The notes: generated by a model from the letters alone, not told the origin. A stretch of 64,000 nt of DNA from Streptomyces lucensis JCM 4490 (GCF_014650035.1 NZ_BMUE01000002.1:558001-622000), one strand, 5' to 3'; counted from the stretch's first letter, positions 32,567 through 42,475 are shown. Translations and numbers: made by a program.

Positions 32567-35500
32567 ATGACCACCGGACCATTCGGACGCCCGGCGGCCC
32601 TGCTGGCCGCCGCCCTCGTGGGCACCCTGCTCCCGGCCGCCCCGGCCGCCCCGGCCGCCGCGCGCACCGTCCCCGCGGCACACGCCCGGCGAACGGCCGC
32701 CGACGCCACCACCGTCACCCTCGTCACCGGCGACAAGGTGACCGTCACCGGTCTGGGCCGGGGGCGGGAGGCCGTCACCGTGCGGCGGCCCCGCGGGGTC
32801 ACCGGGGCCGTGCGGACGCAGCGGAGCGGCGGCGACCTCACCGTCGTACCGGACGAGGCGCTGCCGTACCTGCGGGCGGGGACGCTGGACCGGCGGCTGT
32901 TCGACGTCAGCGGGCTGATCCGGCAGGGGCTCACCGACGCCGAGGCCCGCACGCTGCCGCTGATCGTCACCTACGGCAGGGGCGCCCGCACCGCCGTCCC
33001 GGCCGGCGCCGAGCGGACCCGCGCCCTGCCCAGCCTGCGCGGGGCGGCCGTCGAGGCGGACCGGGGGCGTACCTTCTGGCGTTCCCTCACCCGCACGGCC
33101 GGTATCGGCAAGGTGTGGCTGGACGGGCGGGTGACGGCGGACCTGGCCGAGAGCAACGCCCAGATCGGCACCCCCGCCGCCTGGGACGCCGGGCTCACCG
33201 GCAAGGGCGTCACGGTCGCCGTCCTCGACACCGGTGCGGACCTCGGACACCCCGACCTGAAGGACCGGGTGAGCCGGACCCGCAGCTTCGTCGACGGCCA
33301 GGAGGTCGCCGACCTGAACGGCCACGGCACGCACGTCACCTCCACGGTGGGCGGCAGCGGAACCGCCTCCGACGGCGCCGAGAGGGGCGTGGCGCCGGGC
33401 GCGGCACTCGCCGTCGGCAAGGTGCTCGACGACCAGGGCGCGGGCAGCGAGTCGCAGATCATCGCCGGAATGGAGTGGGCGGCGCGGGACGTGCGCGCCC
33501 GTATCGTCTCCATGAGCCTCGGCTCCACCGAGCCGAGCGACGGCACCGACCCGATGGCCGAGGCGGTCGACACCCTCTCACGGGAGACCGGCGCGCTGTT
33601 CGTCGCCGCCGCCGGGAACACCGGAGCCCCGTCCTCCATCTCCTCGCCCGGCGCCGCCGACGCCGCGCTCACGGTGGGCGCGGTGGACGCCGGCGACCGG
33701 CCGGCCCCCTTCACCAGTGCCGGCCCCCGCCACGGCGACAACGCCCTCAAGCCCGACCTGGCGGCGCCCGGCGTCGGCATCCTCGCCGCCCGTTCCCAGC
33801 TCGTCCCCGGCAGCGGCTACTACACCTCGATGAGCGGCACGTCCATGGCGGTCCCGCACGTCGCCGGGGTGGCGGCGCTGCTCGCCGAGGAGCACCCGGA
33901 CTGGACCGGCGCCGAGCTGAAGGACGCGCTGCTGTCCACCTCCCGCCGGCTGGACGCCTCCGCCTACACGGTGGGCGCCGGCCGGGTGAACGTGCCGGAC
34001 GCGGTGCGGGCGGAGATCACCGCCACCGGCAGCACCGACCTCGGCTTCCACCGCTGGGCCCACGACGCGGACGAGCCCGTCACCCGGACCCTGACCTACA
34101 CCAACTCCTCCGACCGGGAGGTGCGGCTGCGGCTGTCCGTGGACGGGGCCCCGGAGGGCGTCGCCACCCTCGCCGGCACCTCCCTCACGGTCCCCGCCCA
34201 CGGCACCGCCTCCACCACCGTCACCGGCGACGCGTCCAGGGCGCCGGCCGGCGCGACCAGCGGGCAGATCGTGGCCGCCGGCCCGGCCGGCGAACCGCTC
34301 GCCCACACCGCGTTCGCGCTGGTCAAGGAGGACGAGCGGTACACGCTCACCGTCCACGTCAAGGATCGCGCCGGCACCCCCGCCGCCGCCGACCTCACCG
34401 TGCAGAGGCTCGCCCGGGGCGAGGACGCGCAACCGGCCCACGTGGACGCGTCCGGCACGCTGGAGCTGCGTCTGAGGCCCGGCACCTACGCCCTCACCTC
34501 GTTCCTCGACGTGTCCGGCAGCCACGGCGCCGACTCCCTCGGCCTCGGCTTCCTCGCCGCCCCCGAGATCACCCTCGACCGGGACCGCGGCGTCACCCTG
34601 GACGGGCGGGAACTGCGCGAGGTGAAGGCGGAGGTGGGCCGGCGCACCGAGACCCGCCAGCTTCTGATGGAGTACGACCGCACGGCGGACGGCGCCGACC
34701 TGTTCGGCGCGGTCCAGGTGCCCCTCGCCTACGACAGCGTCTTCGCCGCCCCCACCCGCGAGGTCACCCGGGGCGACTTCGAGTACCGGACCGTGTGGCG
34801 GCTGGCCGAGCCGCGACTGACGGTCAGGGGCGTCGGCGAGGCCACCGTCCAGTCCGGCGGCACCCTGATCGAGGGCCGCACCCGGCTGCCGCTCGTGGAC
34901 GTCGGTGACGGGCCCGTGACCGGGGTGAGAGGCGAGGCGGTGCTCGCCCGCCTCGCCGACGGCGCCGAGCCGGCCGCGCTCGCCCGGGCCGCCCAGGACG
35001 CGGGCGCCAGGGCACTGTTCGTCACGGACGACGCGCCCGGCCGGCTGACGGCCTGGTGGGGTACGGAAGACAACGCCGACCGGCCGCTGCAGATCGCGAC
35101 CGTGAACGCGGCCGACGCGGCACGGCTGCGGACGGCCGGACGGGTCGACATGACCGGCAGCGCCGACCCCGCGTACGTGTACGACCTCTCCGAGGGCCAC
35201 CGGGGCGCCGTCCCCGGCCGGACCCTCACCTTCGCGCCCTCCCGGCACGAACTCGCCGCCCTGCGGGTCCGGTTCCACGCCGCACGGCCGTCGGCCGGCG
35301 GGGAGTTCCGTTACTCGGTGACCGACGCCTTCCCGATCGCCCTCGGCTTCCAGGAACCCGTGGACCTGCCCGCCGAGCGCACCGACTACGTCTCCACCGG
35401 CCCCGGCCAGCTGTGGCACGAGTCCGTCACGGCCGGCGACGGCGCCCTGGAGGAGCGCGGCGGCCTGGTCCGCTACGGCGGCGGCACCCGGCCGGAGCTG

Positions 35501-36196
35501 GACTGGTTCCGGCCGGTGTGGCACCCGTGGCTGGGCACCGCTCTCGACGGGACACCGCAACGGCAGGGCGACCGCCTCCGGTTGAACGTCCCCGGCTGGG
35601 GCGACTCGGGGCCCGACCACACCGGGTTCGGCGACGTGTGGAGCGAGGACAGCGGCATGAGCCAGACCACCGCCGTCGCCCTCGACGGCACACCGGTCGA
35701 CCGGCGGACCGGCTCCGCCGTCGACGTGCGGGACGCCCCCGCCGACGAGCATTCCTACCGGGTCGTCACCGACACCGCTCTCGCCGCGGACCGCTGGCCG
35801 CTCGCCACGCGGGGCCACAGCGAGTGGACCTTCCGCTCGGCGGCCACCGCCGAGGACCACTGGACGGTCCTGCCGCTGATCAACCTCTCCTACCGCCTCT
35901 CCACCGACCTCCGCGGCGCCGTGCGCGGCGGGCGGCGCACACCGGTCACCCTCGGCGCCGGGTACGTGGCGGGCGCCGCCGGCACCGGCACGCTCGGCGG
36001 CGGGAGGCTGGAGGTGTCGTACGACGAGGGCGTCACCTGGCGGCGGGTCCGGCTCACCGCGGGCGCCGGGGCCTCCTGGCGCGGCACGCTGACCGTGCCG
36101 CGCACCGCCGCCTCCGTCTCGCTGCGGGCCGCGGCCCACGACGACAGGAGCGGCTCGGTGACCCAGGAGATCGTCCGGGCGGCCGCCGTGAAGTGA
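32567..36196 (+). CDS. large secreted subtilisin-like (S8) serine protease
   Basis: 1,209 residues. Signal peptide at about 1-33, an inhibitor-like propeptide to about 195, and an S8 catalytic domain (about 205-485). The triad is Asp221 (AVLDTGAD), His253 (NGHGTHV) and Ser426 (SGTSMAVP), with oxyanion Asn351 (AAGNTG). The remaining 700 residues are beta-rich: Fn3-like and PA-like segments and a late jelly-roll-like region, commonly seen in large actinobacterial subtilases. No cell-wall anchor is visible. Expected role: extracellular protein breakdown or processing. Start ATG follows AGAAGAGG. Confidence 0.93.
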   Translation: MTTGPFGRPAALLAAALVGTLLPAAPAAPAAARTVPAAHARRTAADATTVTLVTGDKVTVTGLGRGREAVTVRRPRGVTGAVRTQRSGGDLTVVPDEALPYLRAGTLDRRLFDVSGLIRQGLTDAEARTLPLIVTYGRGARTAVPAGAERTRALPSLRGAAVEADRGRTFWRSLTRTAGIGKVWLDGRVTADLAESNAQIGTPAAWDAGLTGKGVTVAVLDTGADLGHPDLKDRVSRTRSFVDGQEVADLNGHGTHVTSTVGGSGTASDGAERGVAPGAALAVGKVLDDQGAGSESQIIAGMEWAARDVRARIVSMSLGSTEPSDGTDPMAEAVDTLSRETGALFVAAAGNTGAPSSISSPGAADAALTVGAVDAGDRPAPFTSAGPRHGDNALKPDLAAPGVGILAARSQLVPGSGYYTSMSGTSMAVPHVAGVAALLAEEHPDWTGAELKDALLSTSRRLDASAYTVGAGRVNVPDAVRAEITATGSTDLGFHRWAHDADEPVTRTLTYTNSSDREVRLRLSVDGAPEGVATLAGTSLTVPAHGTASTTVTGDASRAPAGATSGQIVAAGPAGEPLAHTAFALVKEDERYTLTVHVKDRAGTPAAADLTVQRLARGEDAQPAHVDASGTLELRLRPGTYALTSFLDVSGSHGADSLGLGFLAAPEITLDRDRGVTLDGRELREVKAEVGRRTETRQLLMEYDRTADGADLFGAVQVPLAYDSVFAAPTREVTRGDFEYRTVWRLAEPRLTVRGVGEATVQSGGTLIEGRTRLPLVDVGDGPVTGVRGEAVLARLADGAEPAALARAAQDAGARALFVTDDAPGRLTAWWGTEDNADRPLQIATVNAADAARLRTAGRVDMTGSADPAYVYDLSEGHRGAVPGRTLTFAPSRHELAALRVRFHAARPSAGGEFRYSVTDAFPIALGFQEPVDLPAERTDYVSTGPGQLWHESVTAGDGALEERGGLVRYGGGTRPELDWFRPVWHPWLGTALDGTPQRQGDRLRLNVPGWGDSGPDHTGFGDVWSEDSGMSQTTAVALDGTPVDRRTGSAVDVRDAPADEHSYRVVTDTALAADRWPLATRGHSEWTFRSAATAEDHWTVLPLINLSYRLSTDLRGAVRGGRRTPVTLGAGYVAGAAGTGTLGGGRLEVSYDEGVTWRRVRLTAGAGASWRGTLTVPRTAASVSLRAAAHDDRSGSVTQEIVRAAAVK

Positions 36197-36197
36197 C

Positions 36198-37586
36198 CTA
36201 CGTCCCGGGGCGGTCCGCGTGGACCGCGTGGTCCGTGTGCTCTGCGATGCCCCGGACCACCCCCAGCTCCACCAGGTCCTGCGGCCGGATACGCAGCTGC
36301 CCGGCCGTCGCCTCCACCTCCTCGGGCGGGCGTTTGAGGATGGCCGCCGCGAGTTCCGGGGCGATCACCGAGAAGTAGCCGTCCGGCGTGACCCAGGTGT
36401 TGCCGGGCGCCGCCAGCGCGAGCGCACCGCCGGAGCCGCCCTCGCCGACGACGAGCGTGGTGACCGGCACCCGGGCCCCGGCCACCGCGGCGAAGACCTC
36501 GGCGATCGCCGCACCCGCGCCCTGCCGCTCCGCCTCCGCGTCGTTCGCGGCGCCCGGGGTGTCCACGAGCGTCAGCACCGCGATGCCGAGCCGGTCCGCC
36601 AGCCGGATCAGCCGGGCCGCCGTCCGGTACCCGGCGGGCCGCGTCGCGCTGCCCGTCTGGGCGGCGTAGGCCACGGTGCGGCCGTCCCGCTCGCCGAACC
36701 CGCAGAGCATCCCGTCGTCGTCCCTGCCGCCGCAGCGGTCACCGCCGATGCCGGCCCGGTGCGTGAAGTAGGCGTCCAGGTAGGCCCCGGCACGCGGACG
36801 TTCCGGGGAGCGGGCGCGCCGCACGGCCTCCCAGCCGGTGGCGGGCAGCGCGGCCTCCCCGAGGGCGGCGGGGACGGGGGCGGGCTCGGCGGGCCGCCGT
36901 CCCGCCGTCCCGCGCGACAGCAGCCGCAGCCACGCCCCCAGCACCCCCTTCAGCTCCGCCGGCGCCACCACCGCGTCCGCCGCCCCCGCCGCCAGCTGCG
37001 CCTGCGCCGTGTACGCGGCCGGGTCGGCGTCCGGCGGCCTCACCCGCGAGCCCGCGAAGCCCACCTGGGCGCCGGGCAGGGCCAGTACGACGTCCGCGCC
37101 CGCGCCGAGCGTGGCCCAGCCGCCGCCCGTCGTCGGGTCCCGCAGTACCGCGATCTGCGCCAGTCCGGCCTCCCGGGTGAGCGCCGACTGGCGGGCCACC
37201 CGCTGCAGCTGGGTCAGCGCGAGCATCCCCTCCTGCATCCGGCTGCCGCCCGTGGCGATCAACGGCACCACGGGCAGCCGGTGTTCCCGGGCGTACGCGT
37301 ACGCCGCCTCCAGCCGGTCGCCGGTTCGCCCGCCCAGCGAGCCGCCGAGGAAGCCGAACTCGAAGGCGATCAGCACGGCCGGGACGCCTTCGACGCGGCC
37401 GGTGCCGCAGACGACCGACTCCTCCTCGCCGGTGCGCTCGGCGGCCCGGGCGCGCGAGGCGTCGTAGCCCTGCCAGCCGAGCGGACCGTCCGGCTCCGGC
37501 TCCCGTATGACGCAGGGGATGTCCGTGAAGCTCCCGGCGTCCGTGACGAGGGCCAGGACCTCCCGCGCCGAGCGGCGCTCAGCCAT
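36198..37586 (-). CDS. fused acyl-CoA carboxylase carboxyltransferase (beta-alpha type)
   Basis: 462 residues with two crotonase-fold carboxyltransferase halves. The first (about 40-215) carries FEFGFLGGSLG and GGSRMQEGM, as in AccD; the second (about 260-450) has TLVDTPGA, VVGEGGSGGALALA and ITPDGYFSVIAPE-like VTPDGYFSVIAPE, as in AccA. The AccD zinc finger is absent. Such fused subunits transfer carboxyl between biotin and acetyl- or propionyl-CoA, but related malonate decarboxylase subunits act on malonyl thioesters. It overlaps the matB stop by 8 bp, so the two are coupled and probably share malonyl-CoA metabolism. No biotin carboxylase gene is nearby. Confidence 0.85.
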   Translation of the reverse strand: MAERRSAREVLALVTDAGSFTDIPCVIREPEPDGPLGWQGYDASRARAAERTGEEESVVCGTGRVEGVPAVLIAFEFGFLGGSLGGRTGDRLEAAYAYAREHRLPVVPLIATGGSRMQEGMLALTQLQRVARQSALTREAGLAQIAVLRDPTTGGGWATLGAGADVVLALPGAQVGFAGSRVRPPDADPAAYTAQAQLAAGAADAVVAPAELKGVLGAWLRLLSRGTAGRRPAEPAPVPAALGEAALPATGWEAVRRARSPERPRAGAYLDAYFTHRAGIGGDRCGGRDDDGMLCGFGERDGRTVAYAAQTGSATRPAGYRTAARLIRLADRLGIAVLTLVDTPGAANDAEAERQGAGAAIAEVFAAVAGARVPVTTLVVGEGGSGGALALAAPGNTWVTPDGYFSVIAPELAAAILKRPPEEVEATAGQLRIRPQDLVELGVVRGIAEHTDHAVHADRPGT

Positions 37587-39024
37587 CGGCCAGCGCCCGC
37601 TTCATGATCTTCCCCATGTCGTTGCGGGGCAGCGCGTCCAGGTGCCGGACGACCCGCGGCCGCTTGTGCGGGGCCAGCCGCCGGGCAACGTGGTCCGCCA
37701 GCTCCGCGTCGGCGGGGGGCGCCTGCGGGTCCGCCGGGACGATCCAGGCCACGATCCGCTCGCCCAGGTCCGCGTCCGGCTCCCCGGTGACCGCCGCCTC
37801 CCGTACGCCCGGGTGCTCCAGCAGCGCGTTCTCGATCTCGCCCGCACCGATCTTGTAGCCGCCGCTCTTGATCAGGTCGGTGGCCTTCCGCCCGACGATG
37901 CGGACGTATCCGTCCGGCTCGCGCACGGCCATGTCCCCGGTGCGGAACCAGCCGTCCCGCGTGAACGCGGCCGCGGTCGCGTCCGGCCGGTTCAGGTACC
38001 CGGTGAACAGGTTCGGGCCGCGCACCTGGATCTCGCCGACGCTCTCCCCGTCGTACCCGGCGATCTCCGTGCCGTCCTCCTCCACCAGCCGCAGCTCCAC
38101 GCCCGGCAGCGGCACCCCGACCGTCCCCGCCCGGGCCTCGCCGTCGGCCCGCACACTCGTGTTCATCAACGTCTCGGTCATGCCGTACCGTTCGATCACC
38201 CGCCGACCGGTGGCCGCGCGGATCCGCTCGTGATCGTGCACCGGCAGCGCGGCCGACCCCGAGACCAGCAGGCGCGCCCCCGCGAGCGCCCCGGCCAGCT
38301 CCGGGTCCCCGGGCAGGGCCTCGGCGATGCGGTGGTACATCGTCGGCACCCCGAACAGCATCGTGGCCCCGGCGTTCAGCTCCCGCGCCACGCCCCGCGG
38401 GCTGAACCGCCCCAGGTGCCGCACCGAGCCGCCGCGCCGCAGCGGCCCGAGCACGCCGAGCACGAGACCGTGCACATGGAACAGCGGCAGCCCGTGCACC
38501 AGCACGTCGTCGCCGGTCCACCGCCAGGCGACGGCGAGCGCGTCCAGGGTCGCGGCGAGTGCCCGCCGCGGCAGCACCGCGCCCTTGGGCGGCCCGGTGG
38601 TGCCGGAGGTGTAGACGACCAGTGCCGGGTCGCCGTCGGCGGCCCGCTCCTCGGGGACGGCGCCGACGGCGGAGGCGTCCACGTCCAGCCGCTCCAACCC
38701 GTCGAGTATTGGGGGCAGTTGTGTGCCGGGCGCGGCGAGCACGAGAGCCGGCGCGCTGTCGGAGAGGATGTGCGCCAGCTCCTTCTCGCCCGACCTGGGG
38801 TTCAGCGGCACGGCCGCCACCCCGGCGAGCAGCGAGCCCGTCACGGCGACGGCGGTCTCCAGTTCCGTCGTGGCCCACACCGCGACCCGGCCGGCGCCCC
38901 GCAGCCGGGCGGCCAGCGCACCGGCGGCGCCCGCGAGGCCGCCGTACGTCAACGACCGTTCGCCGAACCGCAGGGCGACCCGGTCGCCCGGGCCGTCCGT
39001 CAGGGCGGGGAAGAGGGAGGACAC
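37579..39024 (-). CDS. matB: malonyl-CoA synthetase-like acyl-CoA ligase
   Basis: 481 residues from GTG 39024 (AAGGAG 8 nt upstream). ANL-superfamily motifs in order: P-loop YTSGTTGPPKG, ERYGMTET, WFRTGDMA, the hinge block GRKATDLIKSGGYKIG, and the C-terminal catalytic Lys in NDMGKIMKRAL. Length and synteny match S. coelicolor MatB (SCO2444), which joins malonate or methylmalonate to CoA with ATP and can feed extender units to polyketide and fatty acid synthesis. First gene of a two-gene operon with the carboxyltransferase. A malonate transporter or decarboxylase is not present. Confidence 0.88.
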   Translation of the reverse strand: MSSLFPALTDGPGDRVALRFGERSLTYGGLAGAAGALAARLRGAGRVAVWATTELETAVAVTGSLLAGVAAVPLNPRSGEKELAHILSDSAPALVLAAPGTQLPPILDGLERLDVDASAVGAVPEERAADGDPALVVYTSGTTGPPKGAVLPRRALAATLDALAVAWRWTGDDVLVHGLPLFHVHGLVLGVLGPLRRGGSVRHLGRFSPRGVARELNAGATMLFGVPTMYHRIAEALPGDPELAGALAGARLLVSGSAALPVHDHERIRAATGRRVIERYGMTETLMNTSVRADGEARAGTVGVPLPGVELRLVEEDGTEIAGYDGESVGEIQVRGPNLFTGYLNRPDATAAAFTRDGWFRTGDMAVREPDGYVRIVGRKATDLIKSGGYKIGAGEIENALLEHPGVREAAVTGEPDADLGERIVAWIVPADPQAPPADAELADHVARRLAPHKRPRVVRHLDALPRNDMGKIMKRALADG

Positions 39025-39080
39025 GCGGCGCACTCCTTGCTGCCGGACCGGGCCGGCCGTCGGGGACGACAACACCCTTC

Positions 39081-39686
39081 CTACACCAGGAGCCTCGTGC
39101 CCACGACCGTGCACAGGCCGGGCGCGAGCCGCAGTTCGGTCGCCCGCAGCGCGGGGTGCTCCAGCCAGTGCAGCCGGGCCCGGTCGGGCTCGCCCCCGTG
39201 CAGCGGCGGCCAGCCGGTGGCCGGGGTGAAGTCGTCCACGACCACCGTCCCGCCCGGCGTGAGCAGCCGCTCCACGTCGGCGGGTTCGTCCCCGGGCGCC
39301 TTGCCCTGCCCGCCGCCGTCGAGGACGAGCAGATCGTAGGGACCGTGCTCGGCGATCCGCCGCCAGTCGCCGCCGAGGACGGTCACCCCGGGCCGCCCGG
39401 CGAAGACCGCGGCGGCGGCCCGCGCCCGCCCGGGGTCCCGCTCCACGCTGTACAGCCGTACACCCGGGGCGGCCCCCGAGACCAGCCACGCCAGCCCCAC
39501 CCCGAGCCCGGTCCCGGTCTCCCCGATGCGGGCGCGGGCCCCGCCGGCCAGCACGCGCAGCAGGCGTCCCTGCTCGGGACGGCACGAGGCCGCGAAGCCG
39601 TGCGCCCGGGCGGCGAGCACGGCCTGCCGGACGAGCGGCGGGAGGCCGCCGGCCCCGCCGTACGCGTCGGTTCCCCCGATCGACAT
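39081..39686 (-). CDS. O-methyltransferase-like SAM enzyme
   Basis: 201 residues, a class I Rossmann-fold methyltransferase of the small O-methyltransferase type. Motif I is RIGETGTGLGVGLAWL, motif II has the acidic SVERDPGRARAA, and DLLVLDGGG and VVVDDF mark the later strands. The substrate is unknown. It is 56 bp upstream of matB on the same strand and could share its transcript. Confidence 0.75.
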   Translation of the reverse strand: MSIGGTDAYGGAGGLPPLVRQAVLAARAHGFAASCRPEQGRLLRVLAGGARARIGETGTGLGVGLAWLVSGAAPGVRLYSVERDPGRARAAAAVFAGRPGVTVLGGDWRRIAEHGPYDLLVLDGGGQGKAPGDEPADVERLLTPGGTVVVDDFTPATGWPPLHGGEPDRARLHWLEHPALRATELRLAPGLCTVVGTRLLV

Positions 39687-39771
39687 GACGCCTTCCTACC
39701 GGATCCCGCGGTGGCCGCGCCGGTTGTTAACCTCGCCGGAGATCGAACCGTCGTACGACAGGGAGTCCGCC

Positions 39772-40653
39772 GTGCCCCGCATCGCCCTCGCGACCTACGA
39801 CCCCGGCGCCGAGCCCTGGCGCGACACCGACCTGCCGGTGCTGGTGCGGGCGCTCAGGGACGCGGGCGCCGAGGCCGAGGCCCGGCACTGGGACGACCCG
39901 CGGGCCGACTGGGGCGGCTACGACCTCGTCGTCATCCGCTCCACCTGGGACTACAGCTGGCGCACCGAGGAGTTCGGCCAGTGGGTCGAGCGGGCCGGCG
40001 CGCTGACCCGGCTCGCCAATCCGGCCCCGGTGGTGCGCTGGAACACCGACAAGCGGTACCTGGGCGAGCTCGCGGAGGCCGGCGTGCCCACCGTCCCCAC
40101 GCGCTACATAGCCCCCGGCGAGCCGGCCCGCCTGCCCACCGGCCACGACTACGTGGTCAAGCCGACCTCGGGAGCGGGCGCCCGGTTCGCCGCCCGCTAC
40201 TCGCCCGCCGAGCACGACACGGCGGTACGGCAGCTCGCGCGGATGCACGCGGAGGGCTTCACCGCGATGGTCCAGCCGTACGTGCGGGGCATCGACGTCA
40301 GCGGGGAGCGGGCGCTGCAGTTCTTCGGCGGCCGGCTGCTGCACGCCAGCCGCAAGGGCGCCGTCCTCACCCCCGGCACCCCCTACGACGCCGACAAGGT
40401 GCCTCACCCCGACCTGGAGCGCTGGCAGCCGACGGACGCCGAACTCGCGCTGGCGGAGCAGGCGCTGGCCGCCGTGCCCGGCGCTCCGGGGCTGCTGTAC
40501 GCGCGGGTGGACCTGGTCGACGGGGAGGACGGCGAGCCCCGCCTGATGGAGCTGGAACTGGTCGAGCCGAACCTGTTCCTGTCGCTGCACCCCGACTCCC
40601 TGCCCCGGGTGACCGAGGCCATCCTCGCGGCGGCCGGGGACGTCACCGGCTGA
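39772..40653 (+). CDS. ATP-grasp family ligase-like protein
   Basis: 293 residues from GTG 39772 (GGGAG 7 nt upstream). RimK-like ATP-grasp fold: an N-terminal domain with YDLVVIRSTWDYSW, the ATP-clamp Lys in YVVKPTSGAGARF, and metal-binding acidic residues in MELELVEPNLFLSL. Relatives ligate a carboxylate to an amine, for example in glutathione-like or peptide modification; no partner peptide gene is seen. Divergent from the methyltransferase; its 3' end overlaps the convergent LysR gene by 11 bp. Confidence 0.8.
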   Translation: MPRIALATYDPGAEPWRDTDLPVLVRALRDAGAEAEARHWDDPRADWGGYDLVVIRSTWDYSWRTEEFGQWVERAGALTRLANPAPVVRWNTDKRYLGELAEAGVPTVPTRYIAPGEPARLPTGHDYVVKPTSGAGARFAARYSPAEHDTAVRQLARMHAEGFTAMVQPYVRGIDVSGERALQFFGGRLLHASRKGAVLTPGTPYDADKVPHPDLERWQPTDAELALAEQALAAVPGAPGLLYARVDLVDGEDGEPRLMELELVEPNLFLSLHPDSLPRVTEAILAAAGDVTG

Positions 40654-41545
40654 CCGTCTCCCGGCACGCCTCGGCGTAGGCCCGCACCAGGGGCCGTCCC
40701 CCGTCCTCCCGGCGCCAGGCCAGCGCGTAGCGGCTGGGGCCGATGCCCCGCACCGGGCGGGTGGTGACGCCGCCCAGGCTGATCAGCGGGGCGTTGCCGA
40801 CGGCGACCAGACAGACGCCGAGGCCCGCGACCAGGGCCTCGTACGTCTCCTCCGCCCCGGCGATCTCCGCGCCGATCCGGGGCGGCCGGCCCGCCCGCGC
40901 GTCGACGGCCAGCCAGTGGTCGCGCAGCACGCCCGCGGACACCGGCAGGGCCAGGAACGGTTCGTCCAGCAGCTCCGCGAAGCCGATCTCGGTGCGGGCG
41001 GCCAGCGGATGCGTCACCGGCAGCGCCAGCAGGCGCGGTTCCTCGGCGACGACGGTCCAGGCGTAGCGCTCCTCGTCGGGCAGCGGCAGCCAGACGAAGG
41101 CGATGTCCGTGGCGCCGTCCGCCAGCCCCGCCGTCGGATCGTCCCAGCTCATCTGGCGCAGCCTGACAGTGACGCCGGGGTGTGCCGCGGTGAAGCGGGA
41201 GCGGACGGCGGGCAGCAGCCCGCCCCGGCCCGGACTGGTGCTCATGCCCACCACGAGCGTGCTGCGCTGCGCGGCCTTGGCCGCCTCCACGGCGGCCACG
41301 CCGTCCTCCAGTGCGGCCAGCACCCTGCGGGCGTGCGGCAGCAGCGCCTCCCCGGCCGCCGTCAACGACACCCGGTGCCGGTCCCGCCGGAACAGCTCGG
41401 TCGCCAACCGCCGCTCCAGCGACCGGATCTGCTTGCTCAGCGCGGGCTGGGACACGTACAGCCGCTGGGCGGCCCGGGTGAAGTGCAGTTCCTCGGCGAC
41501 CGCGGTGAAGTAGCGGAGGTCCCGTGCGTGGACGTCAGGGGTCAT
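40643..41545 (-). CDS. LysR-family transcriptional regulator
   Basis: 300 residues. N-terminal winged HTH (RDLRYFTAVAEELHFTRAA and LYVSQPALSKQIRSLE split by the turn) and a C-terminal effector domain with two alpha/beta lobes from about 90. Divergent from the short-chain dehydrogenase gene with a 99-bp gap, the standard layout for LysR control of a neighbour. Confidence 0.93.
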   Translation of the reverse strand: MTPDVHARDLRYFTAVAEELHFTRAAQRLYVSQPALSKQIRSLERRLATELFRRDRHRVSLTAAGEALLPHARRVLAALEDGVAAVEAAKAAQRSTLVVGMSTSPGRGGLLPAVRSRFTAAHPGVTVRLRQMSWDDPTAGLADGATDIAFVWLPLPDEERYAWTVVAEEPRLLALPVTHPLAARTEIGFAELLDEPFLALPVSAGVLRDHWLAVDARAGRPPRIGAEIAGAEETYEALVAGLGVCLVAVGNAPLISLGGVTTRPVRGIGPSRYALAWRREDGGRPLVRAYAEACRETVSR

Positions 41546-41547
41546 GG

Positions 41548-41584
41548 CCGTTGGTTATCACCGAAGATCTTGGACGGGCAACGG
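41548..41584. promoter_or_regulatory. possible LysR operator between the divergent genes
   Basis: CCGTTG (41548-41553) and CAACGG (41579-41584) form an inverted repeat with a 25-bp spacer in the short divergent gap. Weak on sequence alone. Confidence 0.3.
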
Positions 41585-41644
41585 AGTTCGGCGAGAGGCT
41601 GGTCGAGGACGATGAGCCACGACGACGGATTACGGGGAGTTGCA

Positions 41645-42475
41645 GTGAACAAGGTATGGCTGGTTACCGGGGCGAGCAGCGGTTTCGGGCGGGCGATCAC
41701 CGAGGCGGCGGTCGCCGCCGGTGACGTGGTGATCGGCGCGGCCCGGCGCCCGGAGGCCCTGGACGACCTGGTGGCCGCCCACCCCGACCAGGTGGAGGCG
41801 CTGCGGCTGGACGTGGTCGACACGGCCGCGATCGACACGGCGGTACGGGACGTGCTGGCCCGGCACGGCCGGATCGACGTCCTGGTCAACAACGCGGGCC
41901 GCACCCACGTCGGAGCGGTGGAGGAGACCACGGACCAGGAGCTGCGGGACCTGTTCGACCTGCATGTGTTCGGCCCGACGGCCCTGGTGCGAGCGGTGCT
42001 GCCGCACATGCGGGAGCGGCGCTCGGGCGCGATCGTCCAGATGAGCAGCATGGGCGGGCAGCTGTCCTTCGCGGGCTTCGGGGCGTACAGCGGCACCAAG
42101 TTCGCGCTGGAGGGCATCTCCGAGGCGCTCGCGGACGAGGTGGCCGAGTTCGGGATCAAGGTGCTGATCGTGGAGCCGGGCGCGTTCCGGACCTCGCTGT
42201 TCGGCACCGGCCGGGCCGGGCTCAGCCCGGACAGCGGGGTGTACGCGAAGGTCGGCGGGACCCGTGGTGCCGTGGCCGGCGGCGACGGCAGCCAGCCCGG
42301 CGACCCGGCCCGGGCGGCGGCCGTGATCCTGGCCGCGCTGGAGGCGGAGCGCACCCCGCTGCGGCTGCCGCTCGGCGACGACGGGGTGAGCGCGGTGCTG
42401 GCCCACCTCGACCAGGTCCGCGACGAGGTCACCGCCTGGGAGAAGCGGACCAGGGCGACGGGCTTCACCGGCTGA
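41645..42475 (+). CDS. short-chain dehydrogenase/reductase
   Basis: 276 residues from GTG 41645, chosen for GGGGAG 5 nt upstream over an in-frame ATG at 41612. Classical SDR: cofactor loop TGASSGFG, NNAG, catalytic Ser in MSSMGG and YxxxK in YSGTK. Acidic or neutral residues after the second strand (AARRPEAL) suggest NADP(H). The substrate is unknown; probably controlled by the divergent LysR. Confidence 0.9.
   Translation: MNKVWLVTGASSGFGRAITEAAVAAGDVVIGAARRPEALDDLVAAHPDQVEALRLDVVDTAAIDTAVRDVLARHGRIDVLVNNAGRTHVGAVEETTDQELRDLFDLHVFGPTALVRAVLPHMRERRSGAIVQMSSMGGQLSFAGFGAYSGTKFALEGISEALADEVAEFGIKVLIVEPGAFRTSLFGTGRAGLSPDSGVYAKVGGTRGAVAGGDGSQPGDPARAAAVILAALEAERTPLRLPLGDDGVSAVLAHLDQVRDEVTAWEKRTRATGFTG

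Noticed and set aside
37579..39686. Single 668-residue fusion of methyltransferase region and MatB
   Set aside because: The upstream part is in a different frame from the methyltransferase and is a shadow. A good start with AAGGAG exists at 39024.
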